This document shows positions 31,980 through 38,188 of a stretch of DNA of 38,188 bases, piece by piece. Position 1 is the first letter of the stretch. Each line of letters opens with the position of its first letter. Under the pieces are notes generated by a model, which was given only the letters and a program-made list of their open reading frames with translations, was not told the DNA's origin and did no database searches. The stretch is from a virus, in the IMG/VR virus record IMGVR_UViG_3300002835_000477, positions 1-38,188 of that record; one strand, 5' to 3'. A program made the position numbers and the translations under genes.

Positions 31980-34235
31980 CTAAATTTGGTTAAATGGGTT
32001 TAGGATGTAAGTAGTGATAACATCCTCTGGAAATGACTCTGTGAGCAATGAATTTACCGAGTTAACAAATTCTGCAATGCGTTCCGGCTCCACGGAGTGT
32101 GCGAACATATCGTGCACAATAGAGCTAAATAACAAGATTGGCAAACTAGCCGCGTCAAGAGCTTCGACTAGTGCTTGCTTGTGTGGGTAGATGTCATCTC
32201 TAAGGTATTTTGCGATAGTAATTGGAGTTGGTTTGAGATCCGGTTTGGTATAAAGAATTGGTGTGTCCAGTCCTGAAGCAAAATTCCCAAGAATACCACT
32301 AACGTCAAATAAATTTGGTGTTGTATGTGGCGAGCTAAATACTAGGGCATTTGTAGACCCGTGATGTAGGGAGCCGGCCTCACAATCTGTTGGGGCAGCT
32401 TTGATCATTAACTGGTTAGCAATGCTCATTGTGACATACTTATACTGCTCAGTAGTAATAACTGCGTTGAGAGGCAGAATTAGTGTGGACTCGGTCATAA
32501 AGTGGTGTACAGACTCTAAGTACTTGCTAAGTAATGCTGCTGGTAAAACTGCTCCGTTAAGTGGTATGACAACGAATTTAGCAGAAGTGTCTGCAAATGG
32601 GTTGAATGTACAGCTAAGCGATAGTAATTTACCAAGAGCTTCAATAGGTTTGTCCTTAGCAATGTTTGACAATGGTTTGTCAACCACAATTCCTGGTACT
32701 GCGCGATATGTATAAGTAGACTCAAGATTTTTGGTAACTGGTGTGAATACAAAAGCATTAGACTTGTCGTTATATGAGACGGTTGCTGTACCTTCTAAGC
32801 GTGAGTTTACAGGCTTTAGGAAGTTACGAAGAGATTGTTCATTGAGCTGTTTAGTGGTGATGTATCCACGAGTGATTGCTTGATCGACTGGTAAATTGTT
32901 TTCAAAGAAACCTTGCTGCCAGTCATCAATGAATAATTCATAATCTTTGAGTGCAAGAGTGGCTGCAAAGCGAACTAAATGAGATGCGGTATAGTCCACA
33001 AAATAAATTGCTGCTTTGAGAGTGGCTTCATCGATAATGTACTTGTTTTGTGCGATAGTCCATAATGCTGCAATACGACCCATTTTGAATGCTCGACCAG
33101 ACATTTCAATACCTTCGACAGAATCTCCATCCTTAAGTAGTAAGTACTTTGACTTTTGTTGTGTGTAGGATTTGTAGTCATTGTATATATTAGATGCATC
33201 ATCATCAAACATCAGAGATGGGTTGCTTAATAAACCGCGCATACATACATGGAAATGCTCATCAAGCTTTGGTGTGAGATTTTGTAATGTGACTCTTGCT
33301 TGATCCTGAAGTTTACGTTGTTCAAGGATATTGACTGCGATTGACTCGTTTTCAAATTCCTCTTTGGCTGTACTAAACACAACGGTGATTCGTCTGGCAA
33401 GAGACGTAAGCAACATTGGTACAAGTAATTTACGGACATTGCCTTCTTGATAAAATGGGGCTGGTGAAGAAATACCAAGTAAGTTTGGAAACATCCCCTG
33501 GATGGACTCTTCTTTAGACTCCTGAGTTTTGAATTCTGGGCTAACTGATTGTCCCATATCAAACAAAACTGAGAACAATTCAAGAACTTCAAGGACTGTT
33601 GGATTTGACTGAATGGCTAAAGCCAGTTCTGAAGCAAATAAAGATTTGATTCCGAATGATGAGTGAGCCATACGATTCAGCGACGTACTGAGTCCACCCC
33701 GAGTAGATGCAAGGGATGTAATCGTTGCTTCAGGTTTTGGGATGGAATGAATGTAGTCATCTGGGACGACTTTAGATTCGTCAAAATTAGCGTTGGCGCG
33801 GCTCATTTCCCGGATATACTTAGCACGAGCTTTTTCTGTTGCTTCTTGGTCTTGTTTAGTTTTCACTAATGCAAGAGCCGATTGAGTGGTTTTTAACAAA
33901 GCTTGATAAGTGGAGTCTTTACCAGATCCTGAACGTGCTAGGATGATTGCATAGGTGTTAAGACCAATTGGATCGTCTGAGTATACACCATCGTTTAGGT
34001 GTGGACGTACTTGACCAAACATATGCGATAGCACAAAATTGGATACAGCAAGCGCTGAGATATTTGAGAATGATGGTGTTTTTGCATTTGCAATACGGAT
34101 CATATCTTGAAGAACGGTGGGTAGAACGGTTGTGTCAAAGTGGCCCATACTGCGATTTTGAAGAAATTCTAGTTGGTCTTCATATTCAACGATAAGCCGT
34201 TGCAGGTCCGATAAAATTTGTTGTTCGATTTTCAT
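31980..34235 (-). CDS. DUF3987-like replicative helicase/primase-associated protein
   Basis: 751 aa. After a helical N-terminus, YAIILARSGSGKDSTY carries a Walker A (RSGSGKDS, 101-108), followed by KTKQDQEATEKARAKYIREM and a STRGGLSTSL ... FASELALAIQ block that matches the DUF3987 layout (P-loop, basic helix, acidic sensor strand). The C-terminal ~250 residues are unassigned. Proteins of this type pair with AEP primases in phages and mobile elements and are thought to act as helicases. SD AAGGA precedes ATG 34235. The first 50 nt overlap the end of the upstream gene. Confidence 0.7.
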   Translation of the reverse strand: MKIEQQILSDLQRLIVEYEDQLEFLQNRSMGHFDTTVLPTVLQDMIRIANAKTPSFSNISALAVSNFVLSHMFGQVRPHLNDGVYSDDPIGLNTYAIILARSGSGKDSTYQALLKTTQSALALVKTKQDQEATEKARAKYIREMSRANANFDESKVVPDDYIHSIPKPEATITSLASTRGGLSTSLNRMAHSSFGIKSLFASELALAIQSNPTVLEVLELFSVLFDMGQSVSPEFKTQESKEESIQGMFPNLLGISSPAPFYQEGNVRKLLVPMLLTSLARRITVVFSTAKEEFENESIAVNILEQRKLQDQARVTLQNLTPKLDEHFHVCMRGLLSNPSLMFDDDASNIYNDYKSYTQQKSKYLLLKDGDSVEGIEMSGRAFKMGRIAALWTIAQNKYIIDEATLKAAIYFVDYTASHLVRFAATLALKDYELFIDDWQQGFFENNLPVDQAITRGYITTKQLNEQSLRNFLKPVNSRLEGTATVSYNDKSNAFVFTPVTKNLESTYTYRAVPGIVVDKPLSNIAKDKPIEALGKLLSLSCTFNPFADTSAKFVVIPLNGAVLPAALLSKYLESVHHFMTESTLILPLNAVITTEQYKYVTMSIANQLMIKAAPTDCEAGSLHHGSTNALVFSSPHTTPNLFDVSGILGNFASGLDTPILYTKPDLKPTPITIAKYLRDDIYPHKQALVEALDAASLPILLFSSIVHDMFAHSVEPERIAEFVNSVNSLLTESFPEDVITTYILNPFNQI

Positions 34236-34566
34236 TTGAATCCTTTTCCGTTATTGGTTTTATTATTGTTAAAGTTGTGTAAAAAGTTGTGTAATGTTGT
34301 ATACTAGATTTAGGATCAAACGGAGTTATATGCCTGTGGATGGTTATTAAATTTTCTCTTAGAGCCCGTTTAATTAATTCTGCACATAGCTTATGCATCA
34401 CTACCTCATCCAAAGTTTGAGCAAATTTTAATTGAATAGCTTCTTCATTAGATAGTCGAAAAGACGCATCTATTGTAACTCGAGGGCCGACAACATCTTG
34501 GCTATGTATAGCTTGATTTTGGTGTATGGTATTAAGCGAGTTATTATGTACGTTAAAAAAGCTCAT
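34186..34566 (-). CDS. Hypothetical protein, 126 aa
   Basis: ATG 34566 with AAGGA 6 nt upstream, overlapping the 64-aa gene by 4 nt and the helicase-like gene by 50 nt, an unusually long overlap for this genome. The N-terminus is Asn/His/Gln-rich, the middle helical (EEAIQLKFAQTLDEVVMHKLCAELIKRAL), the C-terminus Thr-rich. No family recognised. Confidence 0.65.
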   Translation of the reverse strand: MSFFNVHNNSLNTIHQNQAIHSQDVVGPRVTIDASFRLSNEEAIQLKFAQTLDEVVMHKLCAELIKRALRENLITIHRHITPFDPKSSIQHYTTFYTTLTIIKPITEKDSNENRTTNFIGPATAYR

Positions 34567-34757
34567 TGTATGTCCTTGAACAATGGTAACGAGTTCTTAT
34601 AAAGAGTCAATAATAGTTTTGGGTCCGTATAAACTTTCCATGTTCCTAGTACAGCAACTTTTGTTGCTAAGCGACGAGCTTTATCTTCATCTAGACTAGT
34701 AGGCGCATTAACAAAGGCCAGTGCATATAGCATATTGTATACATCACGTTGAGTCAT
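34563..34757 (-). CDS. Small hypothetical protein, 64 aa
   Basis: ATG 34757 follows AAGGAG by 6 nt; that SD is made by the last codons of the DNA polymerase gene, whose stop is 3 nt upstream. The protein is helical and mixed-charge, with no motif recognised. It overlaps the next gene by 4 nt. Confidence 0.65.
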   Translation of the reverse strand: MTQRDVYNMLYALAFVNAPTSLDEDKARRLATKVAVLGTWKVYTDPKLLLTLYKNSLPLFKDIQ

Positions 34758-34760
34758 TGA

Positions 34761-35308
34761 TTACTCCTTAAGAGTGGATAATTTTTCTTGAATGGTTTGT
34801 AGATCTGCATTGTTTGGAAGAGTCACAACATGCCCTAAACTAGTGCCAATATCGATTTCTGCTTTAAGTGTTAATGCTTGGTCAGTAATGAAGGGTCTGC
34901 ACATGATGGGTGGAAGTGTATCGTTAATAAACTTGATAATATCTAAAGCATCTGTCACCTCATAATATAGACAGTCATGGACAATGTTTGTAAGCTTGAT
35001 ATCATCTGCATAGGGGCTGGATTGTAACACTTTATCAAACTCTACTGCTGCAATTTGTGTGAGATTGGAGTATCCCTGCATGGTTGAGTTGTTTAAAGTC
35101 CGAATATCTTTACGAGCGTCAGTAGAATAGAGACGAAGACCCCAGTTTAGGTGAATAAACCCGTTATCTTGGACTGTTGGTTGGACATACTCTTCCCGAT
35201 ATGCTGTGACACCGGGGTAAAGTACGTTGTGATAATTGTCGAATATGACTTGGGCTTCTTCTATGGAACAACCAATGGACTTGGCTACTTTTGGTGGGTA
35301 TGCACCGT
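34761..35308 (-). CDS. DNA polymerase family A, exon 2 (fingers/palm end)
   Basis: This exon begins with the last two bases of the split Tyr codon and gives ...GAYPPKVAKSIGCSIEEAQ..., which aligns without gaps with E. coli Pol I GMSAFGLARQLNIPRKEA after joining. Motif C reads NIVHDCLYYEV: the catalytic His-Asp is kept, but the following Glu of the usual HDE is Cys (codons at 34979-34971). The reading frame continues to TAA at 34761-34763. Taken alone from its first ATG it would look like a small separate protein; the upstream in-frame TAA lies in the intron. It is meaningful only as part of the spliced polymerase. Confidence 0.92.
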
Positions 35309-36335
35309 CGCGTATATTCAACATGAGTCGTTAGTTCATGCCAGCACCATTACGTGCATCTGCATATTTCTATACAGGCTAGACTATATCATCAACCATT
35401 TCTGGTTGTTGTACGTTTCGGACCACTTGGTCCTACTCCCTTGCGGGATAGTCGTTGAGATCAAGATCGTTTCCAACTATAACCATAAGCTGACTTTTGT
35501 CTACCTGACAAACAATTAGAAATAGGTCCACTTGTGGACTTTCCTAATACTTTAGATGCTTCTGATAAGCTGTTAAACTTAATAATATCCTCTGGGTCAG
35601 TCAAGCTAGTTCCCGTAATCGCAGATTTATTATGATTAGCTGTAGCTGCTCGTTTAAATTTCTGCTCTTTTTTCGTATTACTAAATTTGTCCAGCTCTCC
35701 TTTAGAAATAACATATTTTTCTAAATATGTGCTTAAAGTAGGTAAACTGAATGAGTAATCCTTAACAATAGTTGTTAAATTTTCCCCATTGTAAAAACGA
35801 ACTAAAATTTCATCCATAGCGTCTTCTGATATTTTCTTAGTAGTACATCTATTAAGATCATTATCATACGCATGTTGAATATTTTCAGAGTCTGATGCCC
35901 ATTCTAGATTTGATAAAGTGTTGTTAGTTTTATCTCCATCTATGTGGTTGACTGTTCGTTTATTGTCTGGGTTAGGTATAAAGTGAATAGCAAGTAATCT
36001 ATGAATTGCTACTTTTTTATTCATATTATTATTATATAGGTCTACATGATAGTACCCATTTTTTCCTAACCATGCTTTTTTGGTTGTGTTTGTTACTGTG
36101 TTGACTACTGCACCCTCTATATTGATAGAGTAGTTTGGAAAATCAGTAATTATTTTTGTCATATAAAACTCCTTTGTTTTGGGTACTGGTACCAGGGTTC
36201 TACTTAGACAAAACTTAATATCTTGGTCTGCTGATTGCCGGTAAATTAATACTACGGGTTTCCAGCATATATACAATTATTCGACATACATTACTGTATG
36301 AAGGCGCTATAACTAAGCTGCTAGGCTAGTAGTTA
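35309..36335 (-). mobile_element. Group I intron in the DNA polymerase gene
   Basis: 1027 nt. The 5' exon ends in U (GCGT|TAACT) and the intron ends in G (CGCG|ACGGT), as group I introns require; joining restores FGLAYG. Core pairings are seen on the - strand: P1 with exon GCGU against GCGC and U-G at the splice site; P2 36285-36300 with GTAA loop; P3 36271-36276 with 35409-35414; P4 36263-36267 with 36229-36233; P6 36220-36225 with 35462-35467; P7 35449-35453 with 35382-35386; P7.1 35437-35448; P7.2 35420-35433; P8 35393-35408 with GAAA loop. The P7.1/P7.2 insert suggests subgroup IA, as in SPO1 and T4 introns. The HNH gene lies in the P6 loop. Confidence 0.93.
35461..36162 (-). CDS. Intron-encoded HNH homing endonuclease (NUMOD4-HNH-NUMOD1)
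   Basis: 233 aa from ATG 36162 (AAAGGAG 6 nt upstream; the frame is open further but has no SD there). Residues ~5-52 are NUMOD4-like (DFPNYSINIEGAVVNT, GKNGYYHVDLY). HNH follows: HRLLAIHF with His54, NHIDGDKTNN at 72-81, NLEWAS and Asn94-x-x-His97-Ala. Residues ~181-233 are NUMOD1-like (FNSLSEASKVLGKSTSGPISNCLSG, ending YSWKRS). The same architecture occurs in I-HmuI, the nicking enzyme in the DNA polymerase intron of Bacillus phage SPO1. The last codons and stop (TCT TGA) form the 3' strand of intron helix P6. Confidence 0.94.
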   Translation of the reverse strand: MTKIITDFPNYSINIEGAVVNTVTNTTKKAWLGKNGYYHVDLYNNNMNKKVAIHRLLAIHFIPNPDNKRTVNHIDGDKTNNTLSNLEWASDSENIQHAYDNDLNRCTTKKISEDAMDEILVRFYNGENLTTIVKDYSFSLPTLSTYLEKYVISKGELDKFSNTKKEQKFKRAATANHNKSAITGTSLTDPEDIIKFNSLSEASKVLGKSTSGPISNCLSGRQKSAYGYSWKRS

Positions 36336-38188
36336 ACGCGAGACCAAAGGAAACTCCTTTTGACTTAGAGCGTAATTTATCTGCTGCCGGATCTGTGCTA
36401 CAAAGCGCTTTGTATTGTTTGTTTACCGTCAGTGAAGTTTTATCAAATGGTATACCTGATAAATCTTCCCAAGCTTGTGTCCAATAAGCAGCGGAGTGAA
36501 GACAGTGTGTATCAAAATTCTGTTGGAGATTTCTGACAGACGTTTCGTCATGTGTAAGGATGGCTCCCACATGGCCCTCAAGATTTGCGTAATCGATTGC
36601 GATGATTAATTTACCTTTTGGAGCAATAAAGAGTTTTTTAACAGGTTTGGCGAACGCTGATGATGAAGCTGGTTGGGTTACTAAGTTAATACCTGTGCGA
36701 TGTCTAGATTCTTCATCAGTCATTTTTGCAGCTTTTCCAGATAGTCTACCTGAAATTGTGCCCATTAGGCGGATAGATCCATAAACACGATCATTTAATG
36801 TAGACCCGATGTATTTGGGAATATACTGTGTGACCATGTTCTTAGATTCGGCGATTTCTAGGTAGAGTTTGATTATTTGTTGAAGATCCCCGGTTGTTGT
36901 TTTAGATAACGTTTTTAGAACTGTTCCAGAAAAAGACATTTGACCGGTTTTCTTTGAAATTTCATCTGACTCAAGTCCAAATGTGAGCCACATTTTTGTG
37001 AGTTGGACGTAGTTGTATGGGTTAAACCCCAGATCGATGTATTTTTCTGGGTGCGTAACTTTGTCTATTCGGTTGGCTTGTGTGTTTTGACGTAGTGCTT
37101 CCGCTTCTGCGTAAAGATTACAAGCAGCTAGAATTTCTGGTGCATCATAGTTTTTGTCTTTCAAAGGTTGAAGTACAGGATCTACTAATAGCTTCAGTTC
37201 TTTGTCTGAAAGTGTTTCATATGTTGAACCGATTAAATGATTGACAACAAATGCGCGCATATCAGGGTTTGCTTTAAACCCAGTATATTGTGGATGTTTC
37301 CATACTTTATGAATTGGTTCAAGGAATTTAGCAAGACGTTCGTCGTCCAAAGGCTTCATAAAATCCTGGATAATTTTGAATTTATTAATTTCTCCAAGAC
37401 ACCGAGATTTAACTTCCTCTACTTGGTCAGATAGTGCTTGAACTTCAGCAATATCGATGGCTTGACCTTGGTTTAACATTCGAACAACTACTGGGATTGC
37501 AGGCTTGAGAATGAACTCATAGTAATACCGTTGGTTGAACTGTTCTGTGTTGTAACGTGGTTCGCTGTGTTGGAAGATCCATTGTGATGGAACTGCTGGC
37601 TCTGTGTCAAACTTAGTCCAAACGTGATGAGTTGCACATGAGTCCACTCCACAGTAGTAAATGAGTGGAAGGTTATACATGTGCGGTGTTTGGTTATTCC
37701 CGACATAGACAAGGTTTGAATTTACGTATGTTGAAGAATCAAGGTAGAGTTCAAATGAGGTTTTATCCGAAGCCCAGTCTAAATACGGAAATTTGGCTAG
37801 TTCCTTAAGACCTGATGAACGTTTGGATTGGTCTACATGGTTACGGTAAACTGCAGCAAGTAGTTGGGAGTCTTCAATATGCTTGGGGAGTTTCCCAGTT
37901 GCATGATGAATTAAACGAGTATCAAACAATGCGTTATGATAGACTTGAACACAGTCTGTAGTGACAAGCCAATTAAGAACATAGTCTTGGATTGCTTGAT
38001 CTTTAAACACAATAACAATAGATTTTGTGCGGTGCCATCCGATAGTTACCATTGTTAAATGGTTAAACTGTGGAAGTGTAAGGTCTTTGGACTCAAAGTC
38101 TACTGCGATAGTTGGGTACTTGGTAGCGATTGTTGCTAACCATTTGGCTGCTGTTGCGAGTTCATCAGTCCATGTGATAATTGGTTTG
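36336..38188 (-). CDS. DNA polymerase family A, exon 1 (3'-5' exonuclease and palm; 5' end outside window)
   Basis: The frame is open to the right edge, so the gene starts beyond 38188; the Met at 38052 is internal. Exonuclease motifs: Exo I DFES (Asp codon at 38100-38098), Exo II NALFDTRL, Exo III YYCGVDSCA with Tyr-x-x-x-Asp, so proofreading should be active. Polymerase motif A is LIIAIDYANLEGHVG; motif B is RSKSKGVSFGLA(Y)G with the Arg, Lys and Phe of Pol I R754, K758 and F762 spaced exactly. The codon for the Tyr equivalent to Y766 is split by the intron after its first base. Without splicing, translation runs 7 codons into the intron and stops before motif C. Confidence 0.93.

Noticed and set aside
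35309-36335. Intein in the DNA polymerase
   Set aside because: The insert has in-frame stops relative to both exons and no Cys/Ser start or His-Asn end; it is a ribozyme-type element.
34761-36336. DNA polymerase split as a frameshift, pseudogene or two separate genes
   Set aside because: Exact removal of 35309-36335 restores motif B with U/G splice borders and a complete set of group I pairings, so an intron explains it fully.
1-38188. tRNA genes, CRISPR arrays, insertion sequences or integrase/attachment sites
   Set aside because: None was seen by eye; spacers are nearly all under 90 nt and no repeat-spacer pattern, transposase or integrase motif appeared. A tRNA scan was not possible.

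Overview
The window is a piece of a lytic tailed-phage genome, most likely a distant N4-like podovirus (Schitoviridae type). The evidence is a virion RNA polymerase of the single-subunit T7/N4 class encoded among virion genes (+ strand, 2740-10449). Facing it is a long replication operon on the - strand with an N4 Gp49/Sf6 gene 66 family protein, an SSB-like protein ending in an acidic-aromatic tail, a RecA-like ATPase, an AEP primase, a DUF3987-like helicase and a family A DNA polymerase. Base composition is AT-rich (about 40% GC by eye), genes overlap by 1-4 nt, and Shine-Dalgarno (SD) sites are strong. Nothing here identifies the host beyond a bacterium using ordinary SD initiation.

Left part, + strand (2-16851): three small to medium presumed internal virion proteins, then a leader with an extended -10 promoter buried in a hairpin that also covers the ribosome-binding site, then three giant ORFs. 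The first (2569 aa) carries all the single-subunit RNAP motifs (TxxGR, DG, RxxxKxxxxxxxYG, YDA) and ends soon after the catalytic domain. The second (877 aa) is a polyvalent protein with DUF4326-like, NADAR-like, HExxH and 2H-phosphoesterase-like modules, a set that looks like co-injected counter-defence or NAD/ADP-ribose/cyclic-nucleotide chemistry. The third (1255 aa) is probably the detached C-terminal domain of the vRNAP. The three ORFs are in one frame, each pair separated by a single TAA directly followed by ATG, with nearly identical seams that embed an SD.

Right part, - strand (16853-38188, transcribed right to left): DNA polymerase (5' end outside the window) interrupted by a 1027-nt group I intron encoding an HNH homing endonuclease, small hypotheticals, helicase, primase, ATPase, a small protein resembling an N-terminal domain of bacterial abortive-infection-like proteins, SSB, Gp49-like protein, a tandem pair of divergent paralogues, SF1 helicase, ATP-dependent ligase with a WGR-like N-terminus, an HU-like protein, class I ribonucleotide reductase NrdA/NrdB, a ClpP-like protease, a PIN-PhoH ATPase, a MazG-like pyrophosphohydrolase, and finally a nested trio of tiny membrane proteins that runs into the end of the virion operon with only one base between the convergent stops.

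How it works together (inference from N4): vRNAP and its companion proteins are packaged and enter the cell with DNA; the - strand operon supplies dNTPs (NrdAB), replication and repair; and the SSB may activate host sigma70 RNA polymerase at late promoters such as the one seen before the vRNAP gene. All functional calls come from motif reading by eye, with no database search.
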